A DNA stretch of 64,000 nucleotides from Hymenobacter gelipurpurascens (GTDB lineage: Bacteria > Bacteroidota > Bacteroidia > Cytophagales > Hymenobacteraceae). Shown piece by piece: positions 8,834 to 17,809 of this stretch. Each line of letters begins with the position of its first letter. The stretch's first letter is position 1. Made by a program: the position numbers and the translations under genes. The DNA lies in contig NZ_FYEW01000002.1 in assembly GCF_900187375.1 (NCBI RefSeq), positions 1,240,001 through 1,304,000 of the forward strand. The letters run 5' to 3'. The notes under the pieces were generated by a model. That model saw only the letters and a program-made list of their open reading frames with translations. It made no database searches and was not told where the DNA came from.

Positions 8834-8940
8834 AGCACGTCATCCTGAGCTTGCGAAGGATCTTGTCACGCGTGAACAACTGGCCTAGAACGGTTTGTGC
8901 TGACGTGACAAGATCCTTCGCAAGCTCAGGATGACGTGCT
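8834..8940. repeat. Perfect 37-bp inverted repeat, GTCATCCTGAGC family (left flank of GIY-YIG gene)
   Basis: Arms at 8834-8870 and 8904-8940 are exact reverse complements over 37 bp, with a 33-nt loop that contains CTGGCCTAGAAC. The arm core is CACGTCATCCTGAGCTTGCG followed by AAGGATCTTGTCACG. A near-identical hairpin lies at 9332-9434, so the GIY-YIG gene is bracketed by two copies. It could also act as a strong terminator for the upstream gene. Confidence 0.9.
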
Positions 8941-8989
8941 TTGTGTGAAATGGCGTGCTATGCAATTCAGTGCCCTATAGTTCTCCTAT

Positions 8990-9274
8990 ATGCTCTACTA
9001 TACCTACATCACTACCAATCCTGCCCGCAACGTCCTTTACATTGGTGTCACCAATAACCTGGCTACGCGGCTAGGCCAGCACTATGCTAATCGTGGTAAC
9101 GCTCAAACCTTTGCGGGCCGCTATTTCTGTTATCACTTGCTCTATTTTGAGGAATACCCCAGCAACGCGGCCGCCATTGCCCGCGAGAAAGAGTTGAAGG
9201 GCTGGACCCGAGCCAAGAAAGAAGCGCTGATAGCCAGCCAGAATCCCAAGTGGGAATTTCTCACAGCTGGCTGA
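8990..9274 (+). CDS. GIY-YIG family endonuclease-like protein
   Basis: A complete 94-residue single-domain GIY-YIG protein of the UPF0213/COG2827 type. The N-terminal pair appears as YYTYIT (the GIY position) and LYIGVT (the YIG position), followed by the conserved arginine in LATRLGQH and the metal-binding glutamate in REKELKGWTRAKKEALI. Such proteins are small nucleases related to the UvrC N-terminal domain; the targets of this subfamily are unknown. It stands alone between two nearly identical hairpin repeats (8834-8940 and 9332-9434), about 50-60 bp from each. Confidence 0.88.
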   Translation: MLYYTYITTNPARNVLYIGVTNNLATRLGQHYANRGNAQTFAGRYFCYHLLYFEEYPSNAAAIAREKELKGWTRAKKEALIASQNPKWEFLTAG

Positions 9275-9331
9275 GGTGGCCTAGAAGGCTATTATCGTGT
9301 GGCGCGCTTCTTTCGCACGTCATACACTCCC

Positions 9332-9434
9332 GCACGTCATCCTGAGCTTGCGAAGGATCTTCTCACGTTAGCACAGGGCGCTAGGCTAGTCGTTCATGCG
9401 TGAGAAGATCCTTCGCAAGCTCAGGATGACGTGC
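9332..9434. repeat. Perfect 36-bp inverted repeat, GTCATCCTGAGC family (right flank of GIY-YIG gene)
   Basis: Arms 9332-9367 and 9399-9434 are exact reverse complements, with a 31-nt loop containing CTAGGCTAGT. The arm differs from the 8834 copy at only one core position (TTCTCACG instead of TTGTCACG), which implies recent duplication or strong conservation. Confidence 0.9.
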
Positions 9435-9840
9435 TAAAGTGGGACGACGTGTTAGAGGGAATGGTGTGCAGGTGGGGATGACGTGCTAGGGTAGCTTGGC
9501 CATTTGTGTTCCGCCTTTTATTTGCCCGATTCTAGGCCACCCCACCTCCACCGACAATACCGATTCTGACGGAAACCAGCAACCTAAAATTTTTAGGAAA
9601 GGCAGAACTATATAGTGGACCTCGCGGATACAAAAAGCCGCTGAACTGCACTGTTTTACGCTTATGTGGAAAACTTCTGAAAAGAAGGTTTGTCCTACAG
9701 CCCAGATAGAAATATCTTCCGCTATCAATGAGTGTCGCTTGGCTGCAAGCAGGCTCTCTTCGCTCTAGCTCTGAACTATTGCCGGCTCTTGACGGAGCAG
9801 GCATCCTCATACTCGAACACCTCAATAACCTGCTACGCTT
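9435..9840. other. Leader region of nrdA without a recognised gene
   Basis: This 400-bp spacer is more AT-rich than its surroundings. It holds a small palindrome CCTAAAATTTTTAGG near 9582, an ACTATATAGT palindrome at 9607-9616, and TGTGGAAAA near 9664 (one base from a DnaA box). I see no TAnnTTTG promoter match and no convincing coding frame. Confidence 0.5.
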
Positions 9841-12222
9841 ATGTTGGTACTCAAACGCGACGGCCGCCGCGAATCCGTGAAATTTGATAAAGTCACGGCG
9901 CGTATTGAAAAGCTCTGCTACGGGCTGAATCAGAACTTCATTTCGCCGATTGAGGTAGCCAAGAAGGTTATCGATGGTATTTATGATGGCGTGACGACGG
10001 TAGAGCTCGACAACCTGGCAGCTGAAACCGCTGCTTCGCTCACCACCAAGCACCCCGACTACGCTATTCTGGCGGCGCGCATTGCCGTAAGCAACCTGCA
10101 CAAGGTGACCAGCAAGTCGTTCAGCAGCACCATGAAGCGGCTGCACACCTATGAGGACCCCAAGACCGGCGAGAATGCTTCGCTGATTGCCCAGGACGTG
10201 TGGGAAATCGTGCACGCCAACGCCGCTACGCTGGACTCGGCTATTATCTATGACCGCGATTATAACTACGATTACTTCGGCTTCAAGACGCTGGAGCGTT
10301 CCTACCTGCTGCGCCTCGATGGCAAAGTAGTAGAGCGGCCCCAGCACATGATTATGCGCGTGGCCGTGGGCATTCACAAAGCCGACATTGCCGCCGCCAT
10401 CGAGACCTACAACCTCATGAGCGAGCGGTGGTTCACGCACGCTACGCCTACGCTGTTCAACGCTGGTACGCCCAAGCCCCAGCTCAGCTCGTGCTTCCTG
10501 CTCACGATGAAGGACGACTCCATTGAGGGCATTTATGACACGCTGAAGAACTGCGCCCTGATTTCGCAGTCTGCCGGTGGTATTGGCCTGGCTGTGCACA
10601 ATGTGCGCGCCACGGGCTCGTACATCAAAGGCACCAACGGCACTTCTAACGGCCTCACGCCGATGCTGAAGGTGTTCAATGACACGGCTCGCTACGTGGA
10701 CCAGGGCGGTGGCAAGCGTAAAGGCGCTTTCGCGATTTATCTGGAGCCCTGGCACGCCGATATCTTCGACTTCCTGGACCTCAAGAAAAACCACGGCAAG
10801 GAGGAGATGCGCGCCCGCGACTTGTTCTTTGCCCTCTGGACGCCCGACTTGTTCATGAAGCGCGTGGAAGCCAACGGCGACTGGACGCTGATGTGCCCCA
10901 ACGAGTGCCCTGGCCTAGACGAGTGCTACGGCGAGGAGTTCGAGAAGCTCTACACCAAGTATGAGCGCGATGGCCGTGGCCGTAAGACCATTAAGGCCCA
11001 GGAGCTGTGGTTTGCCATTCTGGAAAGCCAGACCGAGACCGGCACGCCCTACATGCTGTTCAAGGACGCTGCCAACAACAAGAGCAACCAGAAGAACCTC
11101 GGTACCATTAAGAGCTCCAACCTCTGCACCGAGATTATGGAGTACACCGACGAGAACGAAATTGCCGTGTGCAACCTCGCCTCGCTGGCCCTGCCCCGCT
11201 ACGTACGCCCCGACGAATCGGGCGCGCTCATCTTCGACCACCAGAAGCTCTACGACGTTACGTACCACGCCACGATGAACCTGAACAAGGTCATCGACAT
11301 CAACTACTACCCCGTAATTGAGGCGGAGCGCAGCAACCGTCGCCACCGCCCCATCGGGCTGGGTGTGCAGGGCCTCGCCGATACGTTTATTGCCCTGCGC
11401 ATGCCGTTTGAAAGCGACGAAGCCAGCGGCCTGAACAAGGACATCTTCGAGACCATTTACTTCGCGGCCATGACGGCCTCTAAGGACCTCGCCATGCGCG
11501 ACGACCACTACGAGACGTTCCCTGGCTCGCCGCTAAGCAAGGGCCAGTTCCAGTTCGATATGTGGGGCGTAACGCCTGAGTCGGGCCGCTGGGATTGGGA
11601 AACGCTGCGCGCTCAGGTAATGGAGCACGGCGTACGCAACTCTCTGCTGGTAGCACCTATGCCTACGGCTTCTACGGCCCAGATTCTGGGTAATAACGAG
11701 TCGTTTGAGCCCTACACCTCCAACATTTATGTGCGCCGCGTGCTGAGCGGGGAGTTCATGGTGGTGAACAAGCACCTGCTCAAGGACCTAGTAAAGCTAG
11801 GCCTGTGGAACGACCAGATGAAGAACGCCATCATTGCCGCCAACGGCTCGGTGCAGGACATCCCCAGCATTCCGCAGAACATCAAGGACCTGTACAAGAC
11901 GGTGTGGGAGATTTCGCAGCGCCGCATCATTGATATGTCGGCTGACCGCGGTGCGTACATCTGCCAGAGCCAGAGCCTGAACCTGCACGTGCTGAACGTG
12001 AACTTCGGCAAGCTCACCAGCATGCACTTCCATAGCTGGAAGAAGGGCCTGAAAACCGGCATGTACTACCTGCGCACCAAAGCCGCCGTGGATGCCATCA
12101 AGTTCACGGTGCAGAAACAAGCCGCTGAGACCCTGGAGCCGCTGAACGTATCGGCCCAGAACGCCTCAGACATGGCCTGCTCCCTAGATAACCCAGACGC
12201 CTGCGAGGCCTGCGGTTCGTAA
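9841..12222 (+). CDS. nrdA: Class Ia ribonucleotide reductase, large (alpha) subunit
   Basis: This 793-residue protein is the catalytic subunit that reduces ribonucleoside diphosphates. Residues 1-90 form an ATP-cone, the allosteric activity site. The active site is intact: Cys218 (QLSSCFLL), Asn427, Cys429 and Glu431 (NLCTEI). The numbering is the same as in mammalian R1, which marks it as the eukaryote-like subtype. Loop-2 specificity residues lie in [20 protein letters not shown]. The C-terminal tail DACEACGS supplies the CxxC redox shuttle. A strong terminator follows. nrdB is 2.4 kb upstream, not adjacent. Confidence 0.98.
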   Translation: MLVLKRDGRRESVKFDKVTARIEKLCYGLNQNFISPIEVAKKVIDGIYDGVTTVELDNLAAETAASLTTKHPDYAILAARIAVSNLHKVTSKSFSSTMKRLHTYEDPKTGENASLIAQDVWEIVHANAATLDSAIIYDRDYNYDYFGFKTLERSYLLRLDGKVVERPQHMIMRVAVGIHKADIAAAIETYNLMSERWFTHATPTLFNAGTPKPQLSSCFLLTMKDDSIEGIYDTLKNCALISQSAGGIGLAVHNVRATGSYIKGTNGTSNGLTPMLKVFNDTARYVDQGGGKRKGAFAIYLEPWHADIFDFLDLKKNHGKEEMRARDLFFALWTPDLFMKRVEANGDWTLMCPNECPGLDECYGEEFEKLYTKYERDGRGRKTIKAQELWFAILESQTETGTPYMLFKDAANNKSNQKNLGTIKSSNLCTEIMEYTDENEIAVCNLASLALPRYVRPDESGALIFDHQKLYDVTYHATMNLNKVIDINYYPVIEAERSNRRHRPIGLGVQGLADTFIALRMPFESDEASGLNKDIFETIYFAAMTASKDLAMRDDHYETFPGSPLSKGQFQFDMWGVTPESGRWDWETLRAQVMEHGVRNSLLVAPMPTASTAQILGNNESFEPYTSNIYVRRVLSGEFMVVNKHLLKDLVKLGLWNDQMKNAIIAANGSVQDIPSIPQNIKDLYKTVWEISQRRIIDMSADRGAYICQSQSLNLHVLNVNFGKLTSMHFHSWKKGLKTGMYYLRTKAAVDAIKFTVQKQAAETLEPLNVSAQNASDMACSLDNPDACEACGS

Positions 12223-12244
12223 GAGAAGTATTATACACTAATTG

Positions 12245-12278
12245 AAAAGGGGCGAAGTAAGACTTCGCCCCTTTTTTT
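12245..12278 (+). terminator. Terminator of nrdA
   Basis: GGGGCGAAG / CTTCGCCCC stem with a 5-nt loop, followed by seven T residues, 23 bp after the nrdA stop. Confidence 0.9.
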
Positions 12279-12315
12279 GTGCTTGTTGGAATTCTAATCA
12301 GTCTTTTCGCAGAAC

Positions 12316-13815
12316 ATGGAAAACCTTCTACAAAGATTTTTAACTTCTTCTCCCGAAAAATATTACAACCAGGAAGCGTACAACACCTACTTCGATTTTC
12401 TGAGTGAAAGCTTACGAAAGAATGAAGCAGAACTTCTAAACTTTCTCACCGATAAAGAAGAGGCAATCAATATTTCATATAAACTGCTTGAAACTATCAA
12501 TGACAAGCCAATACATGAATGCCAAGTAAAAGATACCGACGCTACCTTTATAGACGAGTATATAAACTATAATTATCTGCAATTACTTGATGGCGTATTG
12601 CTAATCTATATTCAACTTGCGACCTATATACAATTGGCAAACGAAAACAAACAGACAGAAAATTTAGACCTATATACGTGCATTGGCAAACTGAGTAAGA
12701 CCAGATTTAATTACCTGTTGCCAGTTTATGAACACACAGTCAGAAACGGCATCGGCCATGGAAAAATAATCTACTGGGAGTCTAAAGCTGATTATATCGA
12801 TAAAAAGAACAATAAATCAACTCTGTATTATTATCAGTTCATCAGGAAGTTTGATTTGCTCTTAGATATCGTAAACGGCTTTACGTTGGCCTACTTAGCA
12901 TTTTGGCATAAAAAACTAAGGTTGCGGAAAGTAAATATGCCTCGTCAAATGCTTTTCCAGGAAATAAAGCTGAACAATACATTGCCAACTTGGAAAGTAC
13001 TGAGTGTCATTGATCAGCAGGTTTTAGAAAAAAAGCAACTAGCTATTAATGTCAATTCTTTCTGTTCATCTCAAGTCGAGTTGCGCGATGAAGCTATAAA
13101 AACTGCTGTACATGCATCTCATCTAGCATCTGGGAGATTTGATGAAATTTATTTGCATATCACTCATAATGGATACCATGGGTATGTGAAGTTTGACACT
13201 AAGGCTCTTAACAGTATCGAGGGTGCGATTAGTAGCGACGACTTTATCCCCGCTGTCACTGACAGCCTTGAATGGTTCTTTCATGGCTTTGTGGAAAATA
13301 TGCCAGCAAGTATGGACTCTAATGCATTTGTTTACAATGTCAACCCTGCTAATAGGTTAGATAATGAAGAGTTAATTGATGCATTCTTATACAAAGACAT
13401 ATATCAGTACGTGAACTCATATAATGACTACATGTTGATAAAAGATGCTCGATATGTTTATAGTGGTGTAGAGCGTGATAAAAAACGCATCATAAATTTG
13501 ATAAAAGCCTCTCTACCTAAGCTTTTAGCTCACACCCGCAGAAAGAGCAAAGAGCTAAATATGGTTAATAAGCATCCACAAATACCCATTAAATACATAT
13601 GTATTTCAGTGTATGAAGATAACAAGAGAGGTAGAGCATTAAGAAGCAATGGAATCAAGCCGAATTTGATATGCACTATTCAATATAATGCCACTACAAC
13701 AGGCAGCATAAAGCTGATGGATAGCAAAATCGAGCACTTCCAAGGCGTAGTATTCAACTGGAATCATTACTGGAGAAATGCCGAAGCCTATTACAGAATG
13801 TTTCCGGAGAACTGA
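12316..13815 (+). CDS. AT-rich hypothetical protein with HEPN-like RxxxxH motif, likely transferred
   Basis: A 499-residue protein without a family I recognise. Codon use and base composition are sharply different from every neighbour (AT-rich, many AAA, ATA, TTA codons), which suggests horizontal transfer. The N-terminal third is helical. It contains EHTVRNGIGHGKIIYW, where Arg143-x4-His148 followed by Gly resembles the RxxxxH ribonuclease motif of HEPN domains, often seen in abortive-infection and toxin proteins. The C-terminal half is mixed alpha/beta and ends RNAEAYYRMFPEN. There is no signal peptide. It is a single-gene insertion between nrdA and a lipoprotein gene. A defence role is inference; it could be an unrelated domain. 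Confidence 0.6.
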   Translation: MENLLQRFLTSSPEKYYNQEAYNTYFDFLSESLRKNEAELLNFLTDKEEAINISYKLLETINDKPIHECQVKDTDATFIDEYINYNYLQLLDGVLLIYIQLATYIQLANENKQTENLDLYTCIGKLSKTRFNYLLPVYEHTVRNGIGHGKIIYWESKADYIDKKNNKSTLYYYQFIRKFDLLLDIVNGFTLAYLAFWHKKLRLRKVNMPRQMLFQEIKLNNTLPTWKVLSVIDQQVLEKKQLAINVNSFCSSQVELRDEAIKTAVHASHLASGRFDEIYLHITHNGYHGYVKFDTKALNSIEGAISSDDFIPAVTDSLEWFFHGFVENMPASMDSNAFVYNVNPANRLDNEELIDAFLYKDIYQYVNSYNDYMLIKDARYVYSGVERDKKRIINLIKASLPKLLAHTRRKSKELNMVNKHPQIPIKYICISVYEDNKRGRALRSNGIKPNLICTIQYNATTTGSIKLMDSKIEHFQGVVFNWNHYWRNAEAYYRMFPEN

Positions 13816-13896
13816 TAGAATCCAGTTCCACCAACTCTAAGCTTCCCCTAGTTGGCACAGTTTTCTATATAGTGTTTTTACACTCCTCTATTCTTT

Positions 13897-14499
13897 ATGA
13901 AATACAACGCTACTCTCTCGCTATTGCTGGGCCTAACGCTGACCTTTACCGCTGGCTGCGATAAAGATGATCGGGAAGACACGCCCGAGCCTCTGCCGGA
14001 GGCTTCCGCTACCTATAGCCGGTCTATTGTATATCAAGACAACGGGCAGCGCCGGGATACCACGTTTCAGGCGAAGCAGCTGGAGGAGTTTGTTTCGCAG
14101 ACCACCCAGAGCTTAGTCGTGGGCGTGCAACCCACCACCACTACCGAGGGCATCAACTTCACCTTCGACCGCACTAAGCTGCCCGCGGCTCTCACCGGCA
14201 CCTACACCCTCAAAACCCTCCGCGACCGGGCCCTCGACGCGGACCTGACCTACTATTACGACCTGCCCGAAAGCCGGGGCGGCGGTACCATCCTATATTT
14301 CAGCAGCATACAGCACATCAGCGGCAGCTTCTCCATCAGCAGCTACGATGCGAAGCGGCAGCTCCTAAGCGGCACCTACACCGCCACCCTAACCGGTGCC
14401 AGCGACCCCACAGTGGCCTACAGCACCTTCCCCAAGCGCGCGTGCAACATCACCGTTACGGGCACCTTTGCCAACGTGCCCCTCAAGCAAGTAGACTAG
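13897..14499 (+). CDS. Hypothetical lipoprotein
   Basis: A 200-residue exported lipoprotein. Residues 1-20 are a signal peptide ending FTAG, with lipobox Cys21 (TAGC) followed by DKDD. The aspartates after the cysteine are compatible with Bacteroidetes surface-lipoprotein export, but this is only suggestive. The rest is beta-rich, with threonine-rich strands (TYTLKTLRDRALDADLTYYYD) resembling small beta-sandwich lipoproteins. I do not recognise a named domain. GC content returns to the local norm after the AT-rich gene upstream. Confidence 0.75.
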   Translation: MKYNATLSLLLGLTLTFTAGCDKDDREDTPEPLPEASATYSRSIVYQDNGQRRDTTFQAKQLEEFVSQTTQSLVVGVQPTTTTEGINFTFDRTKLPAALTGTYTLKTLRDRALDADLTYYYDLPESRGGGTILYFSSIQHISGSFSISSYDAKRQLLSGTYTATLTGASDPTVAYSTFPKRACNITVTGTFANVPLKQVD

Positions 14500-14522
14500 C
14501 GCCCCTAGGCCACTCCCGAACG

Positions 14523-14559
14523 CAACAAAGGCTTCCGCTAACCGTGGAAGCCTTTGTTG
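14523..14559 (+). terminator. Terminator of the lipoprotein gene
   Basis: CAACAAAGGCTTCC pairs with GGAAGCCTTTGTTG across a 9-nt loop, 24 bp after the stop. Confidence 0.8.
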
Positions 14560-14747
14560 TGTAAAACAGCCGCTGTTTAGTGGCGCCCGTTGCCTGCAGT
14601 GAAGAGCTTTTCCAGCGTGGCACCGCTTCTCCAACAGCGTAGTGGCCTAGGCAGGCACATGACACCCAGTATCCTGTACGTCGGTGAGGGGCGTTGCTGC
14701 GTACCAGTAGGAGCCCGGTAGGTGCCGGACAATCCTCCTGTTTTCGT

Positions 14748-15449
14748 ATGCCAGCTCCCGCTTCCTCTGTCCTGCCACGCCCCAAGGTGCTGCTCTTCGA
14801 CGTAAATGAAACTTTACTGGACCTGAGCAAGCTCAAACGGGCCGTGCCGAAGGCATTCGGCAACAAGCATGCCTTCAAACAGTGGTTTGGCCTGCTGCTG
14901 CAATACTCCTTGGTAGATACCGTGATGGGCGCCTATCACCCGTTTGGGCAGATTGCAGAAGCAGCCCTGGACATGACCGCCGATATGCTGGAGGAAAAGC
15001 GCCTACCACCCGCCAAAAAGCAGGAGCTGGTAGGCCTGCTGAAGCAGCTGCCCGCGCACAAAGACGTACCACGCGGCCTAGAAATGCTACTGGATGCCGG
15101 TTTCCGGCTAGTGGCCTTCACGAACTCCCCACGCGCTACACTGGATGAGCAGCTCCGCTATGCGGGTATTATTCACTATTTCGAGCAGGGCTTAAGCATT
15201 GATACGGAGCAGCTCTATAAGCCCCACCGCTATGCCTACCAGGCCGCACTACAAGCCCTTGATATAGGTCCTGATGAGGCGCTTCTGATAGCAGCGCATG
15301 GCTGGGACGTAGCCGGGGCCCATCACGCAGGGTTGCGTAGCGGCTTCCTTGCCCGGCCCGGTCAAACTCTCTACCCGCTGGCTCCGCTGCCCACTTATCA
15401 GGGGAAAGACCTGCCTACGTTAGCCCGCCAAATTATAGCAGGCCGCTGA
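14748..15449 (+). CDS. HAD hydrolase, haloacid dehalogenase type II-like
   Basis: A 233-residue cytoplasmic HAD protein. Motif I is LLFDVNETLLD (Asp18 is the nucleophile), motif II FTNSP, motif III lysine in LYKPHRYAY, and motif IV AAHGWDVAGAHHAGL. The AAHxWDxxGA form of motif IV is characteristic of type II L-2-haloacid dehalogenases. An alpha-helical cap lies between motifs I and II. The real substrate may be another small organic acid or phosphate. The frame runs further upstream, but ATG 14748 gives the family start. Terminators stand on both sides, so it is monocistronic. Confidence 0.85.
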   Translation: MPAPASSVLPRPKVLLFDVNETLLDLSKLKRAVPKAFGNKHAFKQWFGLLLQYSLVDTVMGAYHPFGQIAEAALDMTADMLEEKRLPPAKKQELVGLLKQLPAHKDVPRGLEMLLDAGFRLVAFTNSPRATLDEQLRYAGIIHYFEQGLSIDTEQLYKPHRYAYQAALQALDIGPDEALLIAAHGWDVAGAHHAGLRSGFLARPGQTLYPLAPLPTYQGKDLPTLARQIIAGR

Positions 15450-15513
15450 GGCTATCTAGAGGGCTACCCTTGCACAAGCTTCTTTTGTCGGCCTTCTGCT
15501 TTACTCTGAAGCC

Positions 15514-15548
15514 AAAAAAGGCCCCTGCGGTTTGCAGGAGCCTTTTTT
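15514..15548. terminator. Bidirectional terminator between HAD gene and small secreted protein gene
   Basis: AAAAAAGGC.CCTGC and GCAGG.GCCTTTTTT form a stem with A and T runs on either side, between two convergent genes. Confidence 0.8.
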
Positions 15549-15560
15549 AAGTCGCGTTGT

Positions 15561-15836
15561 TTAGTGGCGCCCCTTGCCTTTACCATGCCCATGCCCATGA
15601 CCTGGAGGAGCGTAGTACACGGGGCGAGCAGGCACGAGCATCACCGGGCCAGCGGGGCGGTAGTAATGTTTGGGTCCTTTGTACTTGTATTTCTTCACAG
15701 GATGAGCCTCGCGCACCACCACATATTGGGGAGCGGGCCGGCCGATGTTGATGGTAACCTGGGCGTGCGCCGAGGTGGGGCTCAGGGCCAGAGCAGCTAC
15801 CGTGAGGCCAGCCGCCGCGAGAAAAGATTTAAGCAT
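15561..15836 (-). CDS. Small basic secreted protein, His/Gly-rich tail
   Basis: A 91-residue exported protein. From ATG 15836, residues 1-25 form a signal peptide (MLKSFLAAAGLTVAALALSP, cleaved after AHA-Q). The mature part is rich in Pro, Tyr, Lys and Val (KKYKYKGPKHYYRP) and ends in a GHGHGHGKGKGRH tail that could bind metals. No known domain. Similar small Tyr/Pro/His proteins are common in this bacterial group. It converges on the HAD gene. Confidence 0.65.
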   Translation of the reverse strand: MLKSFLAAAGLTVAALALSPTSAHAQVTINIGRPAPQYVVVREAHPVKKYKYKGPKHYYRPAGPVMLVPARPVYYAPPGHGHGHGKGKGRH

Positions 15837-16216
15837 ATACCAGGGAAGTAGGGAGAGAGAAGCAACCGACACCAAAACCAGCAAACCAATTTCAGTGCAA
15901 CAGCCGGGGCAAATATGAGGCCAAAATAGAGGAAATATCCTAGTTACAGAACAACAGTATTTCCAGATCAGGTTGAGAGACGCCCGACTTATGGAGCTGG
16001 TAGTGCATCAGGCCGCGGATCTAAGCATCTCTGTTACTTCCCTAGGCCAGTTGGCAGTTTGGCTGTGGGATGGGTAGGTTGGCTTCTTTTCGATTAAGGC
16101 GCATCTTGCCGGGCGTATTCGTTCTGCGGGTTGCCGGGCCTTCTGGCAGGTAACCATCTTCCTTTTTATTTCCCTCCTGGCTACCGGCCAAGTTTCGCCG
16201 CCGTGGTCTTCCTGTT
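15837..16216. other. Spacer of 380 bp, no gene seen
   Basis: This divergent intergenic region contains a TAGGCC motif copy at about 16043 and AT-rich stretches (15900-15960). No coding frame, RNA fold or clear promoter could be supported. Confidence 0.5.
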
Positions 16217-17749
16217 ATGCCCGTTTTATACCTAAGCACGCTCAAGGCCCAGTGGGGGCGTACCCTGCTGCTGGTGCTGTTTGCACTGGCCTACGCATCT
16301 ATCTCCTTCGTCAACCACTACAACTTCCGCACCGCCACCCTCGATTTGGGTCTGATTGCCCAGGCCGTGGGAGAGGTTGCGCAGCTGCGGTGGCCCCAGA
16401 CCACGCTGCTGCTCGACTCGCCGCCCACGCCCTTTCTAGGCCAGCATTTCAGCCTCACGCCCCTGCTGGCGGTGCCGTTATACTATGTGGTGGGCGGAGC
16501 GTGGGCCCTGCTGCTGGTGCAAACCGGAGCGCTGCTACTGGGCGCCTTGGGCGTGTGGCGCTACGCTCAGGCCCAGGGCGCAAGCCCCGGCGTATGCAAC
16601 TGGGCCCTGGCATTTTTTGCCAGCCAGTGGGGCATCTACTCAGCGCTGAGCTTCGATTATCATGATAATGTAGTGGGTGCCATGGCGCTGCCGTGGCTGG
16701 CGCTGTGGGTGGGTCAGCGGCGGGTGGGGCCAGCCGTTGCGGCCGCTCTCGTAGTGCTGCTGAGCAAGGAGAACATGGCCCTGTGGTTGGCATTTGTGCT
16801 ATTGGGCCTGGCGTGGCAGCACTGGCGGCAGCGGGCTGTAGTCGCTTGGCTGGCAGCCGGCGCACTGGCATCGCTCGGCTACTTTGTGGTGATAACGCAG
16901 GTGGTGATGCCCGCGCTGGATGTCAACCACCGGGCTTTCACCCAGGTTGTGCGCTACGCGCATCTGGGCCCTACCCTACCGGCTGCCGTAGCCAACGTGC
17001 TGCTGCACCCCCGGCTTTTATGGGACGTACTACTGCACAATACCCTCCCCGATCCGCTCTACGACCACATCAAGCGGGAGCTGTGGGTGGCCATCCTGCT
17101 ATCGGGCGGGTGGGCGCTGGTCTGGCGGCCGTGGTATGCGCTTATGCTCCTGCCCATTCTGGGGCAGAAGCTCCTCTCCAACGACTTTGTACTATGGGGC
17201 ATCAATGGGCACTACTCCATTGAATTGGCGCCCGTGCTGGCGCTGGCCGCCACCGACGCGCTATGCTCATGGCGATGGGGCCGCATCCGGCATCTGGCCT
17301 GGGCGGGCGCCCTGGCCAGTGTGCTCCTCTTTACCCTCGATACCTTTTCCACGCGCTTCAGCCGGTGGTACACGCCCGTCACCAACAACCCGCTGCTACC
17401 GGAGCACTACACCAGCGCGGTTCCCGACCGGGCTGGTCTATGCGCCGCCCTGGCGCAGGTGCCGGCCGATGTGCCGCTGAGTGCCAGCTCCAGTCTGGTG
17501 CCGCATCTGCTCAATCGGCAAGCGGTGTATCTGTTTCCGGTGTTGCGCAACGCCCGCTTGGTGGCCCTGCTACGCGAGCCCGGCGAAGCCGCCGCCTGGC
17601 CCCTCTCGCCGGAGGTGGCCCGGCAGGCTTTGGCTCAGTTTCAGGCCGATGCAAATTACCGCACCGTATATGAGGACGCGCAACTGGTTGTGTTGGCCCG
17701 CCGGTTTGCGCCTACCGATTCGGCAATTACCTGGAAAGCGCAGCCGTAG
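16217..17749 (+). CDS. DUF2079 integral membrane protein
   Basis: A 510-residue polytopic inner-membrane protein. The N-terminal block FVNHYNFRTATLDLGLIAQ, followed by LGQHFSLTPLLAVPLYY and SFDYHDNVVGAMALPW, is the typical pattern of DUF2079, a family related to glycosyltransferase-C membrane enzymes of unknown substrate. About ten hydrophobic segments fill residues 15-390, with a soluble C-terminal part of roughly 120 residues. The GT-C role is inference from family fold. It is 60 bp upstream of a RibD-like reductase gene in the same direction. Confidence 0.8.
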   Translation: MPVLYLSTLKAQWGRTLLLVLFALAYASISFVNHYNFRTATLDLGLIAQAVGEVAQLRWPQTTLLLDSPPTPFLGQHFSLTPLLAVPLYYVVGGAWALLLVQTGALLLGALGVWRYAQAQGASPGVCNWALAFFASQWGIYSALSFDYHDNVVGAMALPWLALWVGQRRVGPAVAAALVVLLSKENMALWLAFVLLGLAWQHWRQRAVVAWLAAGALASLGYFVVITQVVMPALDVNHRAFTQVVRYAHLGPTLPAAVANVLLHPRLLWDVLLHNTLPDPLYDHIKRELWVAILLSGGWALVWRPWYALMLLPILGQKLLSNDFVLWGINGHYSIELAPVLALAATDALCSWRWGRIRHLAWAGALASVLLFTLDTFSTRFSRWYTPVTNNPLLPEHYTSAVPDRAGLCAALAQVPADVPLSASSSLVPHLLNRQAVYLFPVLRNARLVALLREPGEAAAWPLSPEVARQALAQFQADANYRTVYEDAQLVVLARRFAPTDSAITWKAQP

Positions 17750-17809
17750 CCCGCCCTGCCGCTTCCTTGCCCGTATAGCAGCCCTTACCTGCTTCTGAAA
17801 TACCACACT

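Noticed and set aside
8834..9434. Insertion sequence with GIY-YIG as transposase
   Set aside because: No transposase domain or target duplication is visible, and the flanking hairpins occur elsewhere without the gene. Kept only as an association to test.
9607..9616. NrdR box upstream of nrdA (ACTATATAGT)
   Set aside because: The C-to-G spacing is 6 nt, whereas the NrdR consensus has 8. There is no second box, and no match was found upstream of nrdB.
9532..10794. 420-residue frame opposite nrdA
   Set aside because: It is antisense to the conserved ATP-cone and active site of nrdA. Long open antisense frames are expected here from GC-biased codon use.
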